Assembly: GCA_963693085.1 (NCBI GenBank)
Contig: OY856412.1
Span: 344,239,457-344,303,456, forward strand
Length of the DNA: 64,000 bases
DNA from: Alisma plantago-aquatica
Taxonomy: Eukaryota; Streptophyta; Magnoliopsida; Alismatales; Alismataceae
Reading direction: 5' to 3'
Made by a program: the position numbers and the translations under genes. Position 1 is the first letter of the stretch, and every line of letters starts with the position of its first letter. Below the pieces are notes generated by a model, which was not told the origin of the DNA, did not search any database, and worked only from the letters and a program-made list of their open reading frames with translations. This document shows, in pieces, positions 12,322 to 22,403 of the stretch.

Positions 12322-13607
12322 CCTAGCTTGCGGTTGATCCTTCTACATAGGGTGGTTGGAGTGTTCTTAGAGAAGAAGACTGCGGATTTATCGTTTGAAA
12401 GTTCTTTCCCGGATGCATCCCCAAAACGTTCAAGACACTTCGGCATGATTCCTTCCTGACGGACTGACGCTTCCCCAAATAACACGATGTCGTCCACGAA
12501 GCAGATGTGTTCGGTCCCCGTCGGGTAACTTGCAGTGGTTTCCAGGTTTCGTTGCCCCCTTCCATCGCAATTGCTTGCCTGAGTCTGTCTAAGCACGTAA
12601 CAAAAATATACGGTGACAGGGGTCACTTTGTCGAACTCCTCACGAAGGTTTGAAGGGATCGAGCACTTGGTCATCCCAGGAAATAAAGATACTACCAAAC
12701 GTGATTGTAGCCATGATCAGGCGTGTGATATTGTCCAGAATAGTAGTGTGGGATAGTGTGTCTTGAATGAAGTCCCAGTTCATCTGATCGTAGGCCTTTG
12801 CTAGATCTAGCTTGACAACCATACAAGCTTGGCAGTTGGATCGTGTTCTCATCGAGTGTATGATCTGCTGCATTAGAATGATGTTATCAGAAATGTGGTG
12901 CCCCAGCACGAAGCTATTCTGGAGTGGAGAGATCCAGGCATCTAGATTTGGCTTAATCCGTTCCACAATGATTTTAGAGACTAACTTGATGCAGACATTA
13001 TTGAGGGCAATGGGACAGAGGTGATTGCAGGTCTCCAAAGTATTTTCTTTTGGGAATTAGCACAAGTGTTGAGCTTGCCATGGATTCAGGTATCGCCTTC
13101 CTAGCAAAATAGTCTGATACTGTTAGATAAAGTGATTTGTTGATTTCCTCCCAGTTTTTCTGGAGAAAGCCATCGTCTCGTCGGGTCCCGGAGCCTTGGT
13201 GGGGTTCATCTTGGAGAGACATCTCCAGAGTTCCTCCTTCTCCGGTGGTGTGGCCATGTACAACACTGTGGCCTGCGATAAAATTGGGAAGAGTCTAGGT
13301 ACATGCGAGAGAGCTCCTTGAAGTTATGTGTCTCGTCCTGTGTAAATAAATCAGAGAAGTGAGAAAGAATGGGGCTCTTCAGTTCAGCACTGTCCTCGAC
13401 CCAACGGTTGGATGCATTCTTCAGCCTTGAAATCATGTTCTTCCTTCTCTTGGCTTTGATTAGAGCTTGAATGTATTTAGTATTGCAATCACCTAATTTG
13501 ATCGAGTCACACCTTGCTAGTGGTTGCCACTCAGCTTCTTCCATGTGAAGGACTTGTAGATACTTATCTTGTAGCATGACCACCTCCTCATCCAGGACCA
13601 GATCCAA
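12322..13607 (-). pseudogene. LINE reverse transcriptase core
   Basis: The minus strand shows the pre-RT segment ('LGDCNTKYIQALIKAKRRKN', 13607-13206), then 'STLVLIPKRK' (near 13060), 'VVKLDLAKAYDQMNW' (first catalytic Asp, near 12800), and 'HICFVDDIVLFGEA' (FVDD catalytic pair, near 12490). Frames change at least at about 13040, 12650 and 12330, so no continuous RT can be made. The product would copy LINE RNA at a nicked chromosomal site. Confidence 0.9.
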
Positions 13608-13610
13608 TGT

Positions 13611-14236
13611 GTGCTCGTAATTATAATTTGGTTGTTAGCTTTTTTAGCAGGCTTTCTTTATCCTTGCGGGAAAGCTTCCTTTCCTTCCTGTTGCATGAAC
13701 TTTGTCGGCGCTGCTTCCGTGAAGGCTAAGTTTGTATCCGACGTTTGTTTGCGAAAAGCATGGAAAGATGCCCGGTCATTGCATGAGGTGCAAGTCTTCA
13801 TGTGGTAGGCATTACCCTTCTTATCCTTAGTTGTGCACACAAGGATGGGAACATGATCTGAGGACACACAGGGGAGTACCTGAACGCGAGTGTCAGGCAT
13901 CTTCTCGACCCACGCGATATGGCTGTAGCTTGATCTAGTCTCTCTTGTAGGAGACCTCATCGAAAGGTCATCCTAGGACCGGATGCACTGAGGTCTTCAA
14001 GCCCATCTGAGCTCAGCGCATCGGCAAATTCCCGACTATTGAGATGCTGAACTTGTCGCTGCCATTCTTTTTTGTCGGAGTGAGAATAGTGTTGAAATCT
14101 CCGAGGACCATCCACGGGAGATTGGTGGCCGAGGCAATGGTGCGTCGGTGGCTCCACAGTAAGCGTCGTTTGATGTATTTAGTGTGAGCATATACAAAGG
14201 TGTCTCTGCTTGCGTCTTCTCCTGTACCATGTAGGA
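13611..14236 (-). pseudogene. LINE endonuclease
   Basis: Blocks on the minus strand are 'LPWMVLGDFNTIL' (GDFN motif, near 14100), 'GLEDLSASGPRMTFR' (near 13970) and 'HTRVQVLPCVSSDHVPILV' (SDH catalytic motif near 13850). These are the hallmark motifs of the L1 apurinic/apyrimidinic-type endonuclease. At least two frameshifts separate them. Confidence 0.85.
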
Positions 14237-14560
14237 TGCCTTCCTAATCCTCTTCCCAGAGCCAGTTTTTTCCGAGTCCGTTTCCTTGTATATATATCTT
14301 CCTATTGCGTAGATGAATCCCCAGGTTCGTCCCCATCTGAGGCTGTGATGAGAATATTGGAACCCCTTCAGCCGATTTGTTCATATTGTTACCGAAGCAG
14401 AACAGATTGGCCTGTTGTGGATTACTTTGTTTGCCTATAATAACCACTGCGTCTTCCTCCAGGATTTCCGTGGCTTGGTGGTGATTCTCTTTGCCTTTGC
14501 ATTGTCTACTATCTTTATTTCTGTGTTGATTCGGCATGTTCTGATTTTGCGTTTCCCTTA

Positions 14561-14966
14561 AGGGCCTGTTTGGTAGGAGGTTGTTGCAGCTCATTACATT
14601 TAAATGACTAATTTTAGCTTTTAAGTTTTGTTTGGTAGGGTGCTTTGCGCTGTGGTTGGCAGAATTTTGACTGCATCGCACCTCATCATCAGCCCCAAAA
14701 ACGCAGGTTTTGTACCGCGCCTAAAACCGACGTGGTCGGGTGTAACCTCACGCACCTGCGGCACCTCATATTTATCTCATGCTTTTACAGTTGTAACCAG
14801 TGATCCCAGTAAAAAGCTGTCAGACACCAAACAATGACTGAAGAACTCGTTGAATATCTTCAACACCGTACCAAATGAAATGGATGCAACATAAAATATG
14901 TGGTTATATTTGATGCGTTTTTTGATTCATGTAATTACACACTAACGCACCATACCAAACTGGCCC
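14561..14966. mobile_element. PIF/Harbinger-like MITE in the LINE
   Basis: A 406-bp insertion with terminal inverted repeats: 5' AGGGCCTGTTTGGTA and 3' TACCAAACTGGCC. It is bounded on both sides by TTA (14558-14560 and 14967-14969), the target duplication expected for PIF/Harbinger (TWA). The GGGCCTGTTTGG terminus is typical of Tourist-like MITEs. It has no transposase. LINE coding similarity resumes directly on either side, which fixes the ends and shows that the MITE inserted after the LINE. Its sequence extends a neighbouring LINE frame by chance. Confidence 0.88.
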
Positions 14967-16086
14967 TTAGAGGGGATCGAGCCTGGTCGGTTCCCTTGTG
15001 ATTACTCAATCTCCTGCTATTCTCCTTACGTTGACGCCAGTCAATGTTGGTGATTCGTTCTGCCGCTTTGTTGGCTTCAACTGTCTGCTCGCCTTGGTTA
15101 GATTGCTGAACTTGTTAGCCGTGGTTACTCCTCCTCCACCGTTGCCTTGGGCTTTGCGTTCGCGTCGCTGGGTTGTTTGGCGTGCATTCCCTCCGAGAAT
15201 TCGCCGTGAGGCGTGATATGGGCAGGTTGTTCTGGTTGTACATGTTCACTTCTCGGACTGCGTCCGCCTTCGTTTTGCAGAGCTCTTCGGTGTGACCCAT
15301 TCTGCCGAAAAATTGGAATCTTGTTTGGTACCGAAAAATTGGAAGGTTAGGTATGCGAACCCACGCCACTATGTATCTAGGGTTGCCGGCCGACGGGATG
15401 AAACAATATAGGATCCCATGGTTGTACGGTGAGGTAGGATCCCATCAGCGACCATGGTCCTCCAGTGAGGGCTTTTAGATAGGCGTCTTGGGGCATCAAT
15501 TGGACCCAGCAAGATTCCACATGGCTCTGATGCGCTTCTGTAGGAACATGTACCCTACTTCCCTAATCCCTAGAAATGACTTTCACAATAACAGTATAAC
15601 ACAACGGTTTCATTAACTCGTTGTATTTACCATCCGCGATCCTAAAGCTAGGCATCCTGCTTTCATCATGGATAATGATGTCGTCCTTCGTGTGGGTTAC
15701 ATTGGCGTCTTCAAAGCCCATAATAGAGGCGGGGTCCTCATCTAAAGAACCTCGAACCATGTTCTTGTACGAGGTTTGCATGCGTGGGTCGTGCTGTGGT
15801 TTTTGCGACGCGCTGTGATCGGAACCATGCAGCGGGGGAAGTGGTTGTTTCTGGTGCTGTCCATAAATTTGCTAAGATCATGGCTGCGGATGAGGCCCAA
15901 CATCTGCCTTCGCAACAAAAGGTTGTTTGGTGAGTTCAAGTGTAACAAAGTTGGAGGTGTTAAGGTTGGATGGGTAAGGATGACTCGTATTGGAGGAAAC
16001 ATTGCCGGAGTCGGTGTCTGCCATGGCAAACAGGACAGAGGTAGTTGGTGAAGGCAGGAGCCATAGGCTCTGATACCATAAAGCAA
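14967..16086 (-). pseudogene. LINE ORF1 (DUF4283-like, zinc knuckle)
   Basis: From right to left the minus strand reads 'MADTDSGNVSSN' (ATG near 16024), a linker with stops, 'LTGGPWSLMGSYLTVQPWDP' (DUF4283-like, near 15450), 'WVRIPNLPI' (near 15360) and 'FQFFGRMGHTEELC' (near 15290). The last is a CCHC knuckle whose first two Cys have become Phe. The usual spacer of some tens of residues between 'WVRIPNLPI' and the knuckle is nearly absent; a 14-bp direct repeat sits at that junction. ORF1 proteins bind LINE RNA. Confidence 0.75.
16066..16078 (-). promoter_or_regulatory. 13-nt initiator-Met tRNA primer-site match
   Basis: The minus strand reads TGGTATCAGAGCC, exactly the complement of the 3' end of plant initiator-Met tRNA, which primes most plant LTR retrotransposons. 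It lies about 40 nt upstream of the LINE ORF1 ATG, where no LTR is expected. It could be chance, a scrap of an LTR element, or a trace of template switching. Confidence 0.45.
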
Positions 16087-16124
16087 ATATACCTACACGA
16101 TGTGTTTAGTCTCGAGAAATCTCG

Positions 16125-16727
16125 ATGCATTTTACATGTTTGTTAAACACAGATCCTATTATCTCCGTTCATGCAACATGCGAGAGTACTGATCGACGAA
16201 CCTACATCGTCCACTGCCACAAACCTCCAGCCGGTCGCACGGGCTCCCACCGCGACTGGCACCAGGCCTTCCTGCCAACGCCAGACTCACGGTTGGTGTA
16301 TTCATACACCCATGCCTTGAGTGGCTTTGGGGCGAGGTTGACAGAGGAGGAGCTGGAAGCGATGAGGCATATGGAAGGCTTCCTCCACGCCGAGCCCGAC
16401 CAGTCTCTATCCCTGCAAACAACTCATACACCGAGTTTCCTCGGGCTGCATCCTGGTCGTGACAGCTTCTGGGGTACGGCAAGGGTGTGATCGATCATTG
16501 GCGTGGTGGACACGGGTGTGGATCAGACGCACCCGTCTTTCAACGACGACGGCATGCCTCCCCCACCTCCTAGGTGGAAGGGGAAGAGTGAGTTCACCAA
16601 TTCGTCACTCTGCAACAACAAGCTGATTGGGGCATTGGCGCATGACGGATTGCCCTGTTATGGGGTCAATGCATCCCTGACTGGGACTCATTGCTCTCTC
16701 GCAGAACAATGTTTTACTCTAATGTGA
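16125..16727 (+). pseudogene. Truncated subtilisin-like protease (S8) pseudogene
   Basis: Plant subtilases are secreted serine proteases with an I9 propeptide followed by the S8 catalytic domain. Here the I9 part is clear ('RTYIVHCHKP', 'LVYSYTHALSGFGARLTEEE', 'TTHTPSFLGLHPG'), followed by the first catalytic block '[16 protein letters not shown]' with its Asp. Between them lies a local break: a 1-nt loss at 'tgggg' and a 4-nt duplication (gatc, near 16485-16494), net +3, which leaves a TGA in frame. The His block is degraded ('LTGTHCS' for GHGTHTAS), so the catalytic His is missing. Similarity stops at about 16710; the rest of S8, the PA insert and the Ser block are absent. The start is not a normal signal peptide. 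GC-rich, unlike the AT-rich DNA that follows. This is the only host-type gene remnant I can name. Confidence 0.88.
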
Positions 16728-17326
16728 CAATCAACAATACATCCCCATTCAGGTGCAAATATTTAATTTTTTTTTGAATTCATTATTATTCTTTCATGAA
16801 TATTGATTTGTATATTAACAATATTGATTATATTTATACATTTACTATTTATTCACTTGTATTTGAATATCTATAATATAACCATTTTTTATAAATTTGT
16901 TAATTTCCATAGCTCTGAGCATGGATATGGATTATAGAAGTGGTATTGCAACCAACACTAGTTGCTTCCTAATTGATTATATAAGAAGAAATTAATAAAA
17001 AAAGAGATATTATTAAAAATAAGGTTAAAATATGAACCAAGTTGACAAGAAAATAATACGCAATAGAACAATCTGATAGATCCAAAATGAACCAATATGA
17101 TATCATATGAAAAAGGTTTACTTTGGAACTCATATCTCATTTGAGTAAATATTGTAAATCTAATTTGGTTTAATTTGTTAAATCAAAAAGATTAGGAGCC
17201 CTCGTAGAATTTAAACAATTATATAAGATATAATTTAAGAATTTAATAGTTATGATAGATCAACATACAAGCCAAATAAATGCCTGAAAAAAGGCATATA
17301 TACAACACAGTACAATATATGAAAAA
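16728..17326. other. AT-rich stretch, no gene recognised
   Basis: Very AT-rich DNA directly after the point where subtilase similarity ends. No domain or repeat boundary was recognised. The abrupt drop in GC at about 16730 marks the truncation point of the subtilase. Confidence 0.5.
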
Positions 17327-19200
17327 CTAAGCACGACCTCCACGCCCACGACGTCCTCGCCCATCTCCATGTACATCTGACTCCTGAGTACCAAAGTCAT
17401 CTGGAGATGCCTCAATGGGGGACAATTGTGTAGCAGTAGGCTGACGAGGACCAGGAAAGTAATGAAAAACTGGAGGTGGGGTGAAGGGTCTCTGGATACT
17501 AGGATGTGGAGCATCAGGTGGGGTGCATCCTACGAAATCAAATAGAGTTAGTGAGTATGTGGCATAGGGTGGTGGTCGACTCTCATGAATAACTGGTGAT
17601 GGGAGTGCAGTGTATGGAACAGAAGAAGAACCTACTATGTAGTAGGATGTTGTTGGAGGTGGGGTGATGTATGAAGAAAATGAACCAGCTCCTAAAAAGT
17701 ATGGTCCTATCGGTCCCCATGCTATGAACTGAGAAGTGGGAGTGGGCTCAGGAGCAGTAAGCACAGGAGTAGGAGTAGGAGTGGGTTTAGGGGTTGTGGT
17801 ATGAGTGGGTATGTGATCATACATGTGAGCATAGTCGGGAAGACTGTCAAAGTAAGTCCCCTGGATGCCATAGATGTCATCTCTGATCTGTGTCGGGGCA
17901 TGCCGTAACGCCACTCGGATCCGCACATGTGATTCCACCTGTTCAAACAAAGTAGGTACTACTAATAAAGACTAATTATATATATTACAAATAATAAAGA
18001 TAAATAATACTTGATTTTGGGCTATCAAATACTCCTTAGCATCCGGTTCTATGATTTCTATATCAACCATTAGACGATCAAATTCAAGTGTAGCAGTTGT
18101 GGATCCTACCTTCCATAAAAGTTCCTTCAACTCCTGTGACTTGAACTTTTGATGAAATTTCTCATGAAGATGTCGAAGACAATAACGATGTTGAGCCCAT
18201 TTAAATTGTGACCTAAGTGCTGGAAAAATTCCACTCATTCAATTAGAAATAATACACAAATATGTATGGCGTGGAATGATTGGAATACAAGTTTCTAGAG
18301 AACCAAAGAACCACTCCCATGAGTCCTTTTTTTTTGTCTTGACAACAACAAAAGTAAGTGGAAATAGACCATTATCAGCATCTATCTCACATGCAATGAG
18401 AAGTGTGCCAAAATATTTTCCTATTAGAAATGTGCCATCAACAGTCAGAACAGACTTGCAATAGGCTCAACCCCTCTCAACTAGACCAAATGCCCAGAAC
18501 ACCCGCTTGAATCTATGAGTGCTTTCAGTTTGAAGGGTATAATCATCCACAAGGTGGGAATATATAGTTCTTGGAACATATTGTGACAGAGAAATCAGGA
18601 ACGGCAAAAAAGTATGATATGATGATTCCCAGTCTCCAAATATTATAAAGACAACCTTCCTACTCGCTAAAAATGCCTTCTTATAAGATATATAGAGCCT
18701 TAGTTCAGCATTCACCTTATCACAAATTTCTAATGTGGACATATCCATTCGTGATACTAGGATTGACATTATCATACGAGCAATATAAGATGATTGTGAC
18801 TTGGTGACAATCCTGATTCAGAACAGTTAGTTGACAATTTTGGCTTGTACTATAACATTTTACCTTCTACATGCCACCTGCTCTTTTGGACTGGCAAGCA
18901 GTCAAACTCCAAGGACATCATTGATCATGGATACAAACAAATTTAAGATGATGATTATTTGAGCATTGTGTACGATATTGGACATTCTTTTGTACCGACC
19001 ATTTTTGGATCGTCTCAACTATTACAACTTTGGATGCAAATAAAGCACCCTCATATATTTCAATGCTGGAAGAGTTGTAATTGAGATAGAATTCCTGACG
19101 AAAATCTTCCACCCATTCTTCATCTTGAAAATCTTCTTTGTCCGTTTTACCCTCAATTGATGCAGCCTCATATGCTTCAATTGTCGATTTTAGTATTGAG
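17327..19200 (-). pseudogene. MuDR/MULE transposase pseudogene
   Basis: The minus strand shows the MULE order: an N-terminal acidic and MuDR-like part ('EGALFASKVVIVETIQKWSV', 19112-18918); 'SYKKAFLASRKVVFIIFGDW' and 'FKRVFWAFGL' (18775-18467); 'VLTVDGTFLIGKYFGTLLIA' with the first catalytic Asp (near 18440); 'DSWEWFF'; and 'WAQHRYCLRHLHEKFHQKF' (18238-18100). The second catalytic site should read I-S-D-R but is Asn followed by TGA (18244-18239), so the enzyme is dead. The zf-SWIM region is not visible. A downstream 207-codon frame (17950-17327) is Pro/Thr-rich and ends in a GRGRRGRGGR tail; a 72-bp GT-AG intron would join it in frame. No terminal inverted repeats were found; the right end meets a copia LTR remnant. 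Confidence 0.85.
17939..18010 (-). other. Putative 72-bp intron in the MULE gene
   Basis: On the minus strand CAA|GTATTATT begins and TTTGAACAG|GTGG ends an AT-rich 72-nt segment full of stops. Removing it joins the transposase frame ('YLIAQNQ') to the Pro-rich frame ('VESHVRIRV') in phase 0. The splice signals are canonical, but there is no expression evidence. Confidence 0.5.
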
Positions 19201-19232
19201 TGAAAGCTTACACCTATAGATCTTTTCTAACC

Positions 19233-19466
19233 TCTTTGTTGTTCGTGGTGAAGATCAGGAGCTGTACAACCACTATTCAAGAACAACTCGAAGACAGTTG
19301 CATTGCAACAAGTTGTTGTCGCTGGACTTTCTCCAGGACTAGGTATAAATCATTAAACCATGCTTCCTATTTCATAGTAGTTGACGTGATCTTACAGTTA
19401 TGGGAATACAGAAAGATAAATTTTTTTTGTTTCCAATTCTATACTTTGTGCCCATATTTCCCAATA
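19233..19466 (+). repeat. Copia 5' LTR remnant (R/U5 end)
   Basis: About 235 bp match the terminal part of the 3' LTR with moderate divergence. It ends '...CAATA' against '...AACA' in the 3' copy, just before the primer-binding site. The promoter (TATA equivalent at 26347) is not in the remnant, so this copy has no 5' promoter of its own. Confidence 0.85.
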
Positions 19467-19467
19467 G

Positions 19468-19480
19468 TGGTATGAGAGCC
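19468..19480 (+). promoter_or_regulatory. Copia primer-binding site
   Basis: TGGTATGAGAGCC is one mismatch from the complement of the initiator-Met tRNA 3' end (TGGTATCAGAGCC). It lies two bases after the LTR end, as expected for a plant LTR retrotransposon. Confidence 0.85.
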
Positions 19481-19620
19481 ACATTAATTTACTATATTTT
19501 TGGATAATCAATATGATCAGATTTATGGTTTTAATCATTTATTTATTGCATACAATGCGGATACTTAAACTGTCTCACATGCGTATTTGATCAAAAATCA
19601 CATAATCTTAAACTATACAT

Positions 19621-19663
<43 letters not shown>

Positions 19664-19666
19664 CAC

Positions 19667-19758
<92 letters not shown>

Positions 19759-21060
19759 CACACAAGTCACCATAAAATTGGTTTTGATGGTGGATGTTTA
19801 GCATGGTTATGCCTAAACCATATATCTATGTGTGGTTGGATGGTATGGTTGTATTCATGTTTATCTCGGTCTATGTTTTGAGCCTCTACTTCCCTCTTCC
19901 CAATGTAAAATTAATTTTTTCCTACCTTTGCTCCCCTCAAATGTAACTCGAGGTTTCTCTTTACAATTTAATAAAGTAGTAATATGATATTTTTCTTTCT
20001 TGCAATGATGACGAAGATGATCATCGCCAGATGAGATTGTCAATTCGTGAGATGGGCCGACCGTCTGGAGGACCATGGAGGATAGAATAATGGAACCAGA
20101 TGACCAATTGGTTGACCCAACTAACCATTTATAAGTAGTCCAAAAATTGGTTGGATAGAAGGCTAGACGACTATCTCATAAGGTCCAACCGACCATCTTA
20201 AAGGAGTCAAACATAGGTTGAACAAGAAGACCAATCAACCATCCAAGAGGTGAGACAATGGGTTCAAGGGTTGAGACAATCTACCCAGATTGTCAAGCAC
20301 AAATCTACACCAACAACATATTCATACGTCTAATGTGATGATTGACCTAGATGGTAGTAATTCCTTGTGGCTCCAAGGAATTACAGTAGACATGTCCATA
20401 ACCATCGCTTTTTGTTTTATATTACATGTTTACATTGTGGGATATAGCATGTATATGATACATATTATATATATGGTGATTGGATATAATATATGTATAT
20501 ATATGATATATATCAATCCTTCAATCAAAATATATTAAGTCTAAGATGCTTTCCAATAGAAATTCACATGAAAAGCTTGTTTGACCAAGAGCATGTTATG
20601 CTATAGTGTGGTGCACCGTCTACCTTATGGAAGTGTGCTGGTAGTAATGTAGGTTTCGCATCTACATGGTGCATTATTATCGTGTTGGCTATTGGGTCAG
20701 GATTGACTAGTGATTTCATAAAGAGTATAATCCTAGAAGAATGAAGATGATTATGGAAAGGATTTGCGCATATCCTCTATTAAGAATTGCATATGATGCA
20801 ATTGGAAAAAGTTTCCTACCTTGATAATTGACTGTGTTTTGCGGCGGTGGTCGGGTTACAATTGGATTGTCTTGGATAGTAGCTGAATAGAACATTATTT
20901 GCTACAGTTTTCGGAAGTGATACTTGAGGGTTATCAATTTGAACAAAATATTGACAATGATAATTAATAAAATATTTACTTATTATCAACCAAATTTTAA
21001 TTAAATCAAATCAAATCAAAAATGAGTTTTTGACAAAATTGCAAATTCTTTGTAGAATCA
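19481..21060 (+). other. Copia leader, non-coding, with microsatellite
   Basis: About 1.6 kb lies between the primer site and gag. It contains the AC/AT microsatellite (19615-19755) and short repeated blocks of the type 'gaccaattggttgaccc' and 'cgaccatct', which recall similar blocks in the family's LTR. A leader this long is unusual for copia, and part may be later insertion. No open frame looks real. Confidence 0.55.
19615..19755. repeat. (AC)n(AT)n microsatellite
   Basis: A compound dinucleotide tract: about 12 AC units, then AT units interrupted by 'acac' and 'gt' steps. All open frames across it are artefacts of the repeat. Confidence 0.98.
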
Positions 21061-21920
21061 AATGGCAACAACATCAATCACTTTTCTCGATAATCCATCC
21101 TTGAGAAGGAGAGACATAGTTGGAAAAACTTCCACGACTGCTTTAGGATCCTGAGTGTCATTATCACATAGGAGAGGAAGTTCTATTTCCTAGAGACTCT
21201 AGAACTAGAGGAACACCTCAAAATGCACCTATAGTTGACAAGGATGCTTAGAAGAAGACGGTTGAAGATGTCATGGATGACAGATGTCTCCATGAACTAT
21301 GAGTTGAAAAGGCAACATGATAACATGGATGTGATTGAGATGGTCAGAAATCTCAAGAGTATGCTCCAAGATCAGGCAAGAAAAGAGAGATATGATGTCT
21401 CCAAGACATTGTTGAAATGTAACATGATAGAAGGAGATCCAATAGGTCCTCATGTACTCAAGATTATTACATATGTGGAGAACCTAGCTAGACTGGGATT
21501 CCCCTTGGATCAAGAGTTGGCCACTGACATGATTATGTAGTCTCTTCCAGAGTCATATAGTCAGTTTGTCATGAACTACAACATGAATGACTTTGAAAAA
21601 ACATTGACAAAGTTGTTGGGCATGTTGAGAACAGCTGTGAGATAGATGAAGAAAGACAAGCCCGCGTTTGTGATGATGATCAATAAGACAAAGAGGAAGT
21701 CTAAAGGCAATGGAAAAGCTAAGAAGATTTTGAGATCCATCTAGAAGCCCAAGCCTTTAGATGTTAAAGCACATGGAGGAGTGAAGAAAAGGGGCAAATG
21801 TCACCATTGTCAACAACATGGACATTGGAAAAGAAATTTTCCACTCTGGTTAAAGGAATTAAAGAAGAAGAAGGAAGGCACTGAAGCCTCCACCTCAGGT
21901 ATAAATGTTATAAGATAGAT
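21061..21920 (+). pseudogene. Copia gag
   Basis: Begins near 'MATTSITFLDNPSLRRRD'. It contains the copia gag core ('ELKRQHDNMDVIEMVRNLKS', 'DQARKERYDVSKTLLKCNM', 'GDPIGPHVLKIITYVENLARLG', 21290-21510) and the zinc knuckle 'CHHCQQHGHWKRNF' (near 21800), whose last Cys is Phe. In-frame TAG stops occur near 21540, 21643 and 21742 where the family has Gln, Lys or Arg. Gag packages element RNA in the virus-like particle. Confidence 0.85.
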
Positions 21921-22330
21921 ATGATTACTTCTTCCTTTTGGTATGTGATACCTAAAATACTTGATATGTAGGACCTGACAAGAAGTAAAATCCCTCATGG
22001 ACGACAAAGATGGACAAGGCGAAGCAAGATTTTCTTGATCTTTAGTCAATATTTAAATTTATCTTAGCCCAATGGGCATGTAATAGAGTTAATAGAACTA
22101 CTATTTCATTATGCCGAGAAAATAAAAACATTTCCTTTAAGCATCTTGTATGATAAGATTGATGAATCAATAAAGTAAGATATTAATGTTTTTGTTTCAA
22201 AATATATGATCTTGCATAACAATGCCCATATATCTATTTTGTTTTGAAAAAATCTTTGCTAAATTTTTAAATGTTAATACCAAAGGACTGTAATTATTAA
22301 CTCAAGATTACCATTAGCAATAGTCACCTT

Positions 22331-22403
<73 letters not shown>

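Larger units (their letters stand above)
10441..16086 (-). mobile_element. L1-type LINE with RNase H, degenerate
   Basis: A complete set of plant L1-clade parts is present on the minus strand in the correct order from right to left: ORF1 (DUF4283-like, then zinc knuckle), apurinic-type endonuclease, reverse transcriptase, zf-RVT, and an RNase H of RVT_3 type. The 9-nt T run at 10432-10440 (poly-A on the element's strand), ~140 nt past the RNase H stop, fits a short LINE tail. I could not find a convincing target-site duplication. A MITE (14561-14966) splits the element between ORF1 and the endonuclease. The coding region is broken into about ten frames, so it is inactive. GC content is well above the flanking DNA. 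Confidence 0.9.
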
